Source of the DNA: Adhaeribacter radiodurans
GTDB lineage: Bacteria > Bacteroidota > Bacteroidia > Cytophagales > Hymenobacteraceae
Assembly: GCF_014075995.1 (NCBI RefSeq)
Contig: NZ_CP055153.1
Coordinates: 6,696,001-6,760,000 of the forward strand
Length of the DNA: 64,000 nucleotides
Direction: 5' to 3'
The translations under genes were made by a program, and so were the position numbers. The notes below the pieces were generated by a model that made no database searches, was not told where the DNA came from, and saw nothing but the letters and a program-made list of their open reading frames with translations. Numbering within the stretch: the stretch's first letter is position 1; each line of letters opens with the position of its first letter. This document shows positions 45,601 to 53,461 of this stretch, piece by piece.

Positions 45601-46375
45601 CATTTTTTGTCTTCTTTCCATCTTTGGTTTTAAGTACGTAATCTTCCGGCAAAGCTAAATAGTCGTGGTATGGCAGCAAAATACCTTCGCTGGTTGGGTC
45701 ATCCGGGCGGATCCCATGGGTGATTAACCTATCCCAAAGTGGATAGGTATAGTCAGCAACTGAATCGTACTTTATAATGGATGATTTCTTTTTAATAATA
45801 CCAATCCCAACAATTAGTCTCCGGCTATCTTCATCAACTGGATTAGCTCCCTTTACATAAAAAATGCTTAGTGATTTATCTTCTGTAACAGGTTCAAAAA
45901 AGGTCTTCAAAATGGTTTCCTGTCTTTCCCGGCCATATACCCATGCCGAAGGAAAAGGACTGTCTGCATCTTTGGGATTTCCTGGATATAGATTATCTAT
46001 TTGGGCCTGGTTTCCTCGGAGCATCCACCAAAACGGAACAGTAAAGGTTGTAAAAGGAGGTATTTCGACTGTTGTAGGTCGTAAATTCAAGTGCGGAATA
46101 TCCTTTCCACCACGTTTATTATAGGGATGATTGAATTGCCTTTTATATGATAACTCGTTCATAAAGGCCCCACCTTCGGCTTTACAGGGCGGCAATTCGT
46201 GAAGCTTTAAGTTTGACCAGGACCGATTTGCAAGTACTTCTTCCGCATTTTCATTTTTTTCCTGATATATTCGAGGAAGGTGAATACAAAAAGTGTTTCC
46301 GGCCGGGTGCTGGCATATAGTACCATTCCATTTGTTATCGTGCCACGCAACTCGGTTTGAAATATGTTTTATCAT
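42683..46375 (-). CDS. RecD-like SF1 helicase fused to PD-(D/E)XK-like nuclease
   Basis: 1230 residues. Residues 1-150 form an uncharacterised start containing Cys/His motifs (WNGTICQHPAGNTFC, HELPPCKAEGGAFM). The SF1 helicase core has Walker A HGPAGTGKTTVMGALF near 648, Walker B VIIDECSMLTEDDLF near 723, GDPYQLPPIGAGRPF, and the late motif YAITVHKSQGSDFEYVF near 1021 plus YTALTRAKKKLILL. The C-terminus has a nuclease-like pattern RSKSEVIIANMLLEKG, PDFSF near 1151 and VILEHLG near 1165. It probably unwinds and degrades DNA. First gene of a leftward pair, divergent from the Mod operon. Confidence 0.88.
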   Translation of the reverse strand: MIKHISNRVAWHDNKWNGTICQHPAGNTFCIHLPRIYQEKNENAEEVLANRSWSNLKLHELPPCKAEGGAFMNELSYKRQFNHPYNKRGGKDIPHLNLRPTTVEIPPFTTFTVPFWWMLRGNQAQIDNLYPGNPKDADSPFPSAWVYGRERQETILKTFFEPVTEDKSLSIFYVKGANPVDEDSRRLIVGIGIIKKKSSIIKYDSVADYTYPLWDRLITHGIRPDDPTSEGILLPYHDYLALPEDYVLKTKDGKKTKNDLLDEIKLTLQETATRQEAIEEFTHGTEWLNNSTVLVVLGKLRSIVERIKEHGIASGFWDNHLMWIDRQVGQVKEAMGPFPSFANALQAIGFQYGHSLEEDLRAQGILGIKDNPWNAWEDVLSGRLTIRPRTYSKDLPFLKDTWFSESGERKELLQLLSRLELTEKQIKNWFELTSRRKLDFTCTDSELLTNPYLIAEKDTGDQEHYPIAVETIDNGLFEDKAIQGEYVPKEPQLVKSPLDPRRLRAIIIDILKRAAENGDTLLAVNEITETLNTLNLRRPVQIPANYIAANIEFLKEQLNHLSTDDIQALQLKIYEKIESSLRKIVLARAKRELEPLGEDWEKLIVNTIRKNGKDFDPGNNRHVAALHDQRRALQLITSRKLSVLHGPAGTGKTTVMGALFSCSALKSEGILLLAPTGKARVKLGKMAGGEAYTIAQFLTRQKRFDWDRMKPKFTGESQYKGEQNVIIDECSMLTEDDLFAIFQALDQAHVKRIILVGDPYQLPPIGAGRPFADICAKLETLEETDPDFKAASSLARIKEIVRTAQGEDSDTLMLASWFSGMKPSKNADIIFSKLGNNTQLNDLQLSCWQNEEELITKLNETLVNVLNLDHAKDYDKLNAFLGISYIEKKGKSIPEIDTQRIEAFQLLSPVKAPYWGSFNLNRKFQQQFRKGIQGGINIGEYQIGLFDKVIQTINEKKNCFPGDKEFQLSNGQLGLVQGLNYGFANVSFAGIDEKVTFGYKGQGQAENESSNIELAYAITVHKSQGSDFEYVFLIIPKTGRIISRELIYTALTRAKKKLILLVEGTDPHWLINLSKPQFSTTAKRNTHLFKSAVRESKSEIPFAAGLIHKTKKEGLLVRSKSEVIIANMLLEKGIKFEYEREFKGKNGQKRIPDFSFIDAAGDLVILEHLGMMAVPSYREDWEKKLKFYQENGFALNENLFITSESENGGIDSIAIERIIAQIEEVCDVGF

Positions 46376-46752
46376 ACGAAAGAGAACTATTTTAATTAAA
46401 AGTTAAATCAGGTAATTGAGCAATGGACTAACTGGTATATTCAGTTTGTCAGCTAATATTTATAATATTTGGCTGTTGCTTGGGCTTTTATAGCGAGAAC
46501 AGACTAATAAATTTATGCAACTCAAAACAATAAATATGCCTTTTGATAAATATATAGTATCTAAAATACAAAATTCTTGAAATTAGCTATTTTAATAGTC
46601 TTTTTTTAATCCTAGTTTTAGGATGATTTATTGATGTTCTTAAAATTAAGCTACTATTTAAATCCAATTACCTTGAATTACTCGAAACCTTATGTCGTCA
46701 TACAAAAAAAGAGAGTAATTACTATTTTAAATTCTCTACCTCAATTTAAATT
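46376..46752. promoter_or_regulatory. Divergent control region between the two island operons
   Basis: About 377 very AT-rich bases separating the leftward helicase/PLD-vWA pair from the rightward Mod operon. It must carry both promoters. I see no clear operator palindrome, small RNA or small gene; AT-richness suggests silencing by nucleoid proteins, which is an inference. Confidence 0.5.
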
Positions 46753-48669
46753 ATGAATATAATAGATACTGACATAATCGAGCGGATGGATATGGCCAGC
46801 CTGGATCTTGTGAGCAATAATTTTAAAAAGCTTGCCGCACTATTTCCAAACTGTGTTACTGAAACTGCTGAAGGCAAAGTAATAGACTTTGATTTACTGA
46901 AACAGGAATTAAATTACCAAATAGTAGAAGGCACCAAAGAACGGTACCGATTGGAATGGCCTGGTAAGCGTGAAGCTATTGTAACCGCAAATTTACCAAC
47001 CAATAAAACGATACGTCCAATTCACGAAGATTCGGTTGATTTCAACAACACTGAAAACTTGTATATCGAAGGTGATAATTTAGAAATTCTTAAGATACTG
47101 CAAGAAAGTTATTTGGGTAAAATAAATATAATCTATATTGATCCTCCCTATAATACAGGAAATGATTTTATTTATTGGGACAATTATATACAAGGAAAGG
47201 AGGTATATAAGGAAGGAAGTGGTCAAAAAGATGAGTTAAATCAACGCTTAGTAGCAAATCCAGAGACAGCAGGTCGTTATCACTCTGATTGGTTGACGAT
47301 GATGTACCCTCGATTGAAATTAGCATATAATTGTCTATCAGACGATGGACTATTGGTTATATCAATTGATGATAATGAAGTTTTCCAATTAGGCAAAATA
47401 CTTGATGAAATATTTGGTTCGACTAATCGCCTGGCTTGTGCACCTTGGCTTTCAGAAGCAAGTGGAGGTAAAGAAAAAACAGGTTTAAGGACAGGACATG
47501 AATATCTTCTAATCTATTTCAAAAAGTCTTCAGAAAATATTTCACAAGAAGAAAGATCAGCAGGTGAATTAAATTTACGAGATTCGAAAGGAGCCTATAG
47601 AAAAGGGCGCGAATTAATGAAATGGGGAGGAACATCGCTTCGAGAGGATCGACCAAACCAATTTTATGAACTTCCTAATATGGAGGGCGAAATGATTTTG
47701 CCCTATAGAAATGATGGTAAAGCAGGTCATTGGAGGTGGGGCAAAAACAACCCCGAAATTTTAAAAGCATTTGATGATAAATCCTTTTTTCATTGGGAAT
47801 TAAGGCCTTTTAATGAAGGAATTTTAGTAAATGGTTTTAGAGAAAGGTGGGTTCCTTATGAAAAGATTAGGGACTCGAAGAAGGCAACAGGCTGGAGTAC
47901 TTGGTTGGATAAATTTGGATCAAATGCAGATGGGACTAGGGAGTTGATAAATCTTTTTGGTTCTAAGGTTTTTGACACTCCAAAGCCGTTTCAATTAGTA
48001 AAATGGATAGTTTCCTTGCATAGTAATGAAAATGCTCTTATAATGGATTTTTTTGCAGGGTCTTCGGCTACAGCCCAAGCTGTTATGCATCTTAATGCTG
48101 AAGATAGTGGTAAGCGCAGGTTTATCTTGGTTCAACTTCCTGAAACAACAAACGAAAAAAGTGAATCTTTTAAAGCTGGATATAAGAACATCTGTGAAAT
48201 AGGGAAAGAACGCATTCGGCGGGCAGCAAAGAAAATAAAAAAAGAAACAGGAGCGGATATTGACTATGGCTTTCGTGTTTACCGGCTGGATGAAAGTAAT
48301 ATGCAGGATGTATATTATAAGCCGCAGGAGTACACACAGGCAACCTTAGACCTTTTTACTGATAACGTAAAACCTGACAGAACTGCCGATGACCTTTTAG
48401 CGCAAGTGATGCTGGATTGGGGGTTGCCCCTTTCTTTAAAAATCGAAAAAGTGATTATTGCAGACAAACAAGTTTTTAAAGTAGCCGCTAATTCTTTATA
48501 TGCGTGTTTTGATAAAGGCATTGACGAAGATTTTGCTAAAGCCATTGCTCAAGAGGCTCCTTTACGCATTGTTTTCCGGGATAGCGGCTTTAAAGATGAT
48601 ACTGCCAAAACTAATGTGAAGCAGTTGCTGAAACAACTAAGTCCGGAGACTGAAATGAAAGTAATTTAA
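46753..48669 (+). CDS. mod: Type III restriction-modification Mod methyltransferase (N6-adenine, beta class)
   Basis: 638 residues. The catalytic motif IV comes first (INIIYIDPPYNTGNDF, DPPY at about 130) and the SAM motif I later (MDFFAGSSATAQAVMHL near 434), the order of beta-class methyltransferases. It should methylate one adenine strand in a short asymmetric site and also supply specificity to Res. Length is in the usual range; the central part (about 210-400) is the target-recognition region and is less conserved. Three bases separate it from the AlbA/HATPase gene, giving a tight operon. Confidence 0.94.
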   Translation: MNIIDTDIIERMDMASLDLVSNNFKKLAALFPNCVTETAEGKVIDFDLLKQELNYQIVEGTKERYRLEWPGKREAIVTANLPTNKTIRPIHEDSVDFNNTENLYIEGDNLEILKILQESYLGKINIIYIDPPYNTGNDFIYWDNYIQGKEVYKEGSGQKDELNQRLVANPETAGRYHSDWLTMMYPRLKLAYNCLSDDGLLVISIDDNEVFQLGKILDEIFGSTNRLACAPWLSEASGGKEKTGLRTGHEYLLIYFKKSSENISQEERSAGELNLRDSKGAYRKGRELMKWGGTSLREDRPNQFYELPNMEGEMILPYRNDGKAGHWRWGKNNPEILKAFDDKSFFHWELRPFNEGILVNGFRERWVPYEKIRDSKKATGWSTWLDKFGSNADGTRELINLFGSKVFDTPKPFQLVKWIVSLHSNENALIMDFFAGSSATAQAVMHLNAEDSGKRRFILVQLPETTNEKSESFKAGYKNICEIGKERIRRAAKKIKKETGADIDYGFRVYRLDESNMQDVYYKPQEYTQATLDLFTDNVKPDRTADDLLAQVMLDWGLPLSLKIEKVIIADKQVFKVAANSLYACFDKGIDEDFAKAIAQEAPLRIVFRDSGFKDDTAKTNVKQLLKQLSPETEMKVI

Positions 48670-48672
48670 ATA

Positions 48673-50328
48673 ATGGCGCTTCCGGTAAACATAGAAGCAT
48701 TAGTACATGGCAAAACAATTGAATGGGAACGTCTGGAATTTAAGCAGGGCTGGAACCCGGAAGATATTATTCACTCCTTGTGTGCTTTTGCCAACGACTT
48801 GCAGCATTGGGATGGTGGTTATATAATTGTCGGAGTTGCAGAAAATAATGGTCAGCCCGTTCTGCCTCCAGCTGGCTTACAGCAAAACCAAATAGATGCT
48901 ATTCAAGGAGAAATTGTGCAGCTTGGTCATAAAATACAGCCAAACTATTTCCCGATAACCCAGCCCTACTTATTGCAAGACAAGCATATTTTAGTTCTTT
49001 GGTGCCCTGCAGGTGATAATCGGCCTTATACTGCTCCAACTACTTTAGGTAGCGGAGCACAACGGCAATCTTATGTCCGGGTGGGCTCAAGGAGTATTAT
49101 TGCTAGGGATGAGAACTTAAGACGGTTACAGGAGTTAACCGCCCGAATTCCTTTTGACGACCGTGTAAATAACCAGGCAACGCTTCAGGATCTTGACTTA
49201 GGTTTAATTCAGGCGCATTTGCAGGAAGTTAAAAGCGATCTGTTTGCTGAAAGTACTACCATACCTTTTAAAGATTTATGCCGGAGCATGCTTATTGCCA
49301 AAGGGCCTTACGAAGACTTGCGCCCTGTAAATGTAGGCTTATTGTTCTTTTCAAAAGAGCCTGACCGCTTCTTTCCCAGAGCCTGGATTGAATTGGTTTG
49401 GCATAAAGATGGTTCAGGAAAAAATTACACCGAACATTATTTTAAAGGCCCGCTGCAAAAGCAGCTTAGAGATACACTTTCTTTCTTAAGAACCAATATT
49501 ATTGGCGAACAGGTAATTAAATATCCGGATAAAGCAGAAGCTGACAGATTTTTTAATTTCCCTTATAATGCCCTTGAAGAAGCGTTGTCTAATGCTGTTT
49601 ACCATAAGAGTTATGAATTAGGCTCTCCCATTGAGGTTCAGGTTTGGCCGGATAAGATAGAGATACTCAATCATCCAGGGCCGGTACCCCCAGTAAATGC
49701 TACAATATTGAGTACTCATAGAAGAATAGTAGCTAGGGAGTATCGAAATAGACGAATTGGAGATGTACTGAAAGAACTTAGGCTTACTGAAGGGCGTGGT
49801 ACTGGTTTACCTACTATCTATGATGCTATGGAAGCTAATGGTTCACCTGTGCCTATTTTTGCTACTGATGAACAAACTTATGTGCTGGTAACACTTCCTG
49901 TACATCCTCAAGCTAATGCTAGTAACATAGCTAGTAACAATGTAAGTAACCAAGTTAATACCCATAGTAAAGCTAATGCTATTACCTTTAGAAGCTTAGA
50001 AGATATTGTTGCTTTTAGTACTGACGCTGGTAACCAAGCTAGTAACGGAGTTAGTAACGAAGCTAGTAATCAAGTTAAAGCTATTCTTAATGACCGAGTT
50101 CATGATAGGGTTAAGGAGATGCTCTATATTCTAACTAATAGGATAAAAAGTGCTGAACTATTTAGAAGAATGGGATTAACAAATCAAACAAAGAATAGAG
50201 TCAGGTACTTAGATCCTTTAGTTGAATTAGGCTGGGTAGAATTAGAATACCCTAAAGAGAAAACAAGTCCTAAGCAGCGGTACCAAATAACTGATGCGGG
50301 GAAAAGAATATTGAATTTGATAACTTAA
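48673..50328 (+). CDS. AlbA_2 / HATPase_c_4 protein with tetrapeptide repeats
   Basis: 551 residues. The N-terminus (about 1-130) is an AlbA_2 (Schlafen-like) domain: IEWERLEFKQGWNPEDIIHS, then CAFANDLQHWDGGYIIVGVA. A HATPase_c_4-type ATP-binding part spans about 290-400 (ALEEALSNAVYHKSYE and LTEGRGTGLPTIYDAM). Between about 415 and 475 lie two blocks of (A/V)-S-N-x tetrapeptides. The C-terminus is a winged helix (ELFRRMGLTNQTKNRVRYLD). Such proteins are often loosely called RecG-like, but the helicase motors are absent. It lies between mod and res in one operon, so an accessory or regulatory role in defence is likely. Confidence 0.85.
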   Translation: MALPVNIEALVHGKTIEWERLEFKQGWNPEDIIHSLCAFANDLQHWDGGYIIVGVAENNGQPVLPPAGLQQNQIDAIQGEIVQLGHKIQPNYFPITQPYLLQDKHILVLWCPAGDNRPYTAPTTLGSGAQRQSYVRVGSRSIIARDENLRRLQELTARIPFDDRVNNQATLQDLDLGLIQAHLQEVKSDLFAESTTIPFKDLCRSMLIAKGPYEDLRPVNVGLLFFSKEPDRFFPRAWIELVWHKDGSGKNYTEHYFKGPLQKQLRDTLSFLRTNIIGEQVIKYPDKAEADRFFNFPYNALEEALSNAVYHKSYELGSPIEVQVWPDKIEILNHPGPVPPVNATILSTHRRIVAREYRNRRIGDVLKELRLTEGRGTGLPTIYDAMEANGSPVPIFATDEQTYVLVTLPVHPQANASNIASNNVSNQVNTHSKANAITFRSLEDIVAFSTDAGNQASNGVSNEASNQVKAILNDRVHDRVKEMLYILTNRIKSAELFRRMGLTNQTKNRVRYLDPLVELGWVELEYPKEKTSPKQRYQITDAGKRILNLIT

Positions 50329-50330
50329 GA

Positions 50331-52361
50331 ATGAAATTACAATTTAAAGAACAAGACTTTCAAGTTCAAGCAGTAAAAGCGGTGGTGGATTGCTTTGCAG
50401 GACAACCCTTAAAAACTAATCGCTTTACACTAGAACGCAGCAAAGCCCTTATCAAAAAGGCCAAACAAGCTGCTATAGGTGCAGGTGTCTTAGATTTTGA
50501 AGTGGAAGAAGAAATTGGTTATCGTAACAGCCCCCTGCAAATACTTGAAACGCAAGTAATCAAAAACATACAGGAAGTACAGAAAAGAGATGACCTGCAC
50601 GAAAGCCAGCAAATTGAACGTCCTAAAGGAGTAAGACTAGGCTATAACCTTACAGTAGAGATGGAAACAGGTACGGGTAAAACTTATACTTATATCCGTA
50701 CCATGTACGAACTGCACAAACATTATGGCTGGAGCAAGTTTATTGTAATTGTTCCGAGCATTGCCATTCGGGAAGGAGTGTACAAATCTTTTCAAGTTAC
50801 TCAAGACCACTTTCAGGAACTGTACGCCCATAAAATTAATCCTTTTATCTACAATTCCGGCCGCCCGCAAGATATAGAGAATTTTGCTTCTGATAGTCGC
50901 ATAAGTGTTATGATTATCAATACTCAGGCATTCAATGCCAGTGGTGCAGATGCCAGAAGAATTTATCAGGAACTTGACCAATTTGGTACCAGAAAGCCCA
51001 TTGATATAATTGCGCAAACCAATCCTATCCTGGTCATTGACGAACCACAGTCTGTGGATGGAGAGAGGACCTTGAGAAGTATGCAGGATTTTAATCCCTT
51101 GTTCACGCTGCGGTATTCAGCTACTCACAAAGTAGAGTACAATAAAGTGTACCGGCTAGATGCTTTAGATGCCTATAACAAACGACTTGTAAAGAAAATA
51201 CAAGTAAAAGGGATCAACCTCAAAGGGTCTACTGGCACAACCGGATATCTTTATTTAGAACAAATTAGCTTGAGTACCACCAAGCCCCCTTTTGCGATAG
51301 TTGAGTATGAAAAACGGGCGGGCGAAGGTGTGAAAAAGGTTCGCCAGAAATTAAGTGAAGGTGCCAATCTTTACGAGCTTTCAGGCAATATGCCTGTTTA
51401 TAAGAATCAAACGATAACAGAAATAAACGGCTATCTTAACAAAATTGTGGTTGGCGGCCAAGATATATTTACGGGAGATATTCTCAACAATAAAGATGAA
51501 AATGCTTTCCGAAGGGTGCAGATTCGGGAAACCATCATGTCGCACCTGCAAAAAGAAAAGCAGCTTTTTACAAAAGGGATAAAAGTACTTTCCCTTTTCT
51601 TTATTGATTCGGTGGAAAATTACCGGGTTTATGACGAAGCAGGCAATCAGAGTTTAGGTGAATACGCGAAAATCTTTGAAGAAGAATACAACAAAGTACG
51701 GAACGATTACTTAGACCTATTTCAGCAGGAATATAATGACTACTTGAAGGAAACAGATCCAGGCAGTGCCCATAAAGGTTATATGCCCATTACCTATGGT
51801 GAGTACCTGAAACGGGATGATGCGAATCGGGTCCATGAAGGTTATTTTTCTATTGATAAGAAAAATAAGATGATAGATCCTTCGGTAAAACGGGGAAGTG
51901 AAGAATCAGACGACATTTCAGCTTTTGACCTTATCATGAAAGATAAAGAACGTTTATTAAGCTTTGAAGAACCAACCCGCTTTATTTTTTCACACTCTGC
52001 TTTAAAAGAAGGATGGGATAACCCTAACGTATTTCAGATATGTGCTTTAAAAAATGCTGAAAGTGGCAGCCAAACCCGCAGAAGGCAGGAAGTAGGTCGT
52101 GGTATGCGTTTATGCGTAAGCAAAAACGGGACTCGTTTAGATTTTGAAGTTGTTGGTGACCAGGTGCATGAAATAAACAAACTCACAGTTATTGCCTCGG
52201 AGAGCTATGAAGCCTTTGCCAAAGGTTTGCAAACCGAAATTGCTGCAACCCTTAAAGATCGTCCTCAAAAAGCAGAAGTGGAGTATTTTGTTGGCAAAAT
52301 GGTAACCAATGAAAATGAAGAAGAACGCCGCCTTACCGAAGATCATGCTTGTAAAGCTTAA
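50331..52361 (+). CDS. res: Type III restriction Res subunit, helicase part (frameshifted)
   Basis: 676 residues carrying the SF2 helicase of Res: Walker A METGTGKTYTYIRTMYEL near 108, Walker B VIDEPQSVDGERT near 235, LRYSATHKVEYN and RRRQEVGRGMRLC near 583. In the intact enzyme it translocates after Mod binding and activates cleavage. The frame ends abruptly at TAA 52359 after HACKA, while the sequence continues in frame +1 as KLNKLLYKHDIIDDND. One extra A in AAA at 52353-52355 explains it. A full protein would be about 1040 residues. Two bases after the AlbA gene. Confidence 0.9.
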   Translation: MKLQFKEQDFQVQAVKAVVDCFAGQPLKTNRFTLERSKALIKKAKQAAIGAGVLDFEVEEEIGYRNSPLQILETQVIKNIQEVQKRDDLHESQQIERPKGVRLGYNLTVEMETGTGKTYTYIRTMYELHKHYGWSKFIVIVPSIAIREGVYKSFQVTQDHFQELYAHKINPFIYNSGRPQDIENFASDSRISVMIINTQAFNASGADARRIYQELDQFGTRKPIDIIAQTNPILVIDEPQSVDGERTLRSMQDFNPLFTLRYSATHKVEYNKVYRLDALDAYNKRLVKKIQVKGINLKGSTGTTGYLYLEQISLSTTKPPFAIVEYEKRAGEGVKKVRQKLSEGANLYELSGNMPVYKNQTITEINGYLNKIVVGGQDIFTGDILNNKDENAFRRVQIRETIMSHLQKEKQLFTKGIKVLSLFFIDSVENYRVYDEAGNQSLGEYAKIFEEEYNKVRNDYLDLFQQEYNDYLKETDPGSAHKGYMPITYGEYLKRDDANRVHEGYFSIDKKNKMIDPSVKRGSEESDDISAFDLIMKDKERLLSFEEPTRFIFSHSALKEGWDNPNVFQICALKNAESGSQTRRRQEVGRGMRLCVSKNGTRLDFEVVGDQVHEINKLTVIASESYEAFAKGLQTEIAATLKDRPQKAEVEYFVGKMVTNENEEERRLTEDHACKA

Positions 52362-53457
52362 CAAGTTGCTTTACAAGCATGATATAATTGACGATAATGA
52401 CAAGATAACCATAGAAGGCAAAGAGCTAATTGAACAGAATAAAATACCTTTGCCTGCAAACCTAGAACCATTCAGGGATTCAATAAATAACCTTCTAAAA
52501 TCTATTTACACCGGAGAAGCATTTAAACCTGAAAATGAAAGACAAACCATAGTACTCAAAACTAACCACAACTTCAGGAAAAAAGAGTTTCAAGCCTTAT
52601 GGGAAAAGATTAATCTTAAAACAATTTATGAGGTAAAGTTTGAAACTGATAAGCTAATCAATGACAGCAAAACTCGTATTAATGCTCAACTCAACATTGG
52701 CGACCGGGTGTATGAAGTAAAAACTGGAGAATTGCAGGATGGTACCAGAGAGCAGATGCAGGAAGGTAGTTTGATAAAAGAATCCCAGCGCCAATACTTG
52801 AAAATCAATAACGACCTTTACACCAATACTGTTTATGACATGGTAGGTGAGATAGAAGTACGTACCAATCTTACCCGCAGTACCATTGTATCCATTCTCA
52901 AGGCAATTAAGGAAGAGAAATTTTTACTGTTTCGCAAGAACCCGGAAGAGTTTATTGCTAAATGCAGTAAACTTATTAACGAGGTGAAAGCAGGCTTAAT
53001 AATTAACAACATTGTCTATCACAAAATCGATGAAAGGCATGATGCCAAAACAGTGTTCACTAATGATAAGTCTGCCCTTCGTAATTCCGATCTTCTAAAG
53101 AAACACATATACGACTATCTCACTTCGGATTCTAAAATAGAATCCAATTTTGCAGAAGCATTGGAGAACAGCACAGAAGTGGTGGTATATGCCAAGTTGC
53201 CCAAGAGCTTTTACGTATCTACGCCAATAGCCAATTACAGCCCCGATTGGGCCATAGTATTTGATAAAGACAAGATTCGTCAAATCTATTTTGTAACTGA
53301 AACCAAAGGTTCGGATTCGGATATGGATTTAAGAGAAATTGAAAAATTGAAAATCCATTGTGCTACTGAACACTTTAAAGAAATAAGTGGCAATGAAGTG
53401 AAATTTGAAAAAGTAAGTAGTTATGAGAAGCTTATGGATATTGTGCAGGTAAAATAG
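52309..53457 (+). CDS. Type III Res subunit, C-terminal endonuclease part (after frameshift)
   Basis: This frame continues the Res protein from about 52354 (KLNKLLYKHDIIDDNDKITI onward); bases before that are the shadow of the first part. It holds the nuclease: NYSPDWAIVFDKDKIRQIYF then VTETKG, a PD-x(n)-E-x-K site near the end. An ATG at 52345 (MLVKLN) could restart translation, so a separate nuclease fragment might be made, but helicase and nuclease would be unlinked. The helicase fragment and this one together match the usual Res length. Probably a pseudogene pair unless frameshifting occurs. Confidence 0.85.
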   Translation: MKMKKNAALPKIMLVKLNKLLYKHDIIDDNDKITIEGKELIEQNKIPLPANLEPFRDSINNLLKSIYTGEAFKPENERQTIVLKTNHNFRKKEFQALWEKINLKTIYEVKFETDKLINDSKTRINAQLNIGDRVYEVKTGELQDGTREQMQEGSLIKESQRQYLKINNDLYTNTVYDMVGEIEVRTNLTRSTIVSILKAIKEEKFLLFRKNPEEFIAKCSKLINEVKAGLIINNIVYHKIDERHDAKTVFTNDKSALRNSDLLKKHIYDYLTSDSKIESNFAEALENSTEVVVYAKLPKSFYVSTPIANYSPDWAIVFDKDKIRQIYFVTETKGSDSDMDLREIEKLKIHCATEHFKEISGNEVKFEKVSSYEKLMDIVQVK

Positions 53458-53461
53458 TTAT

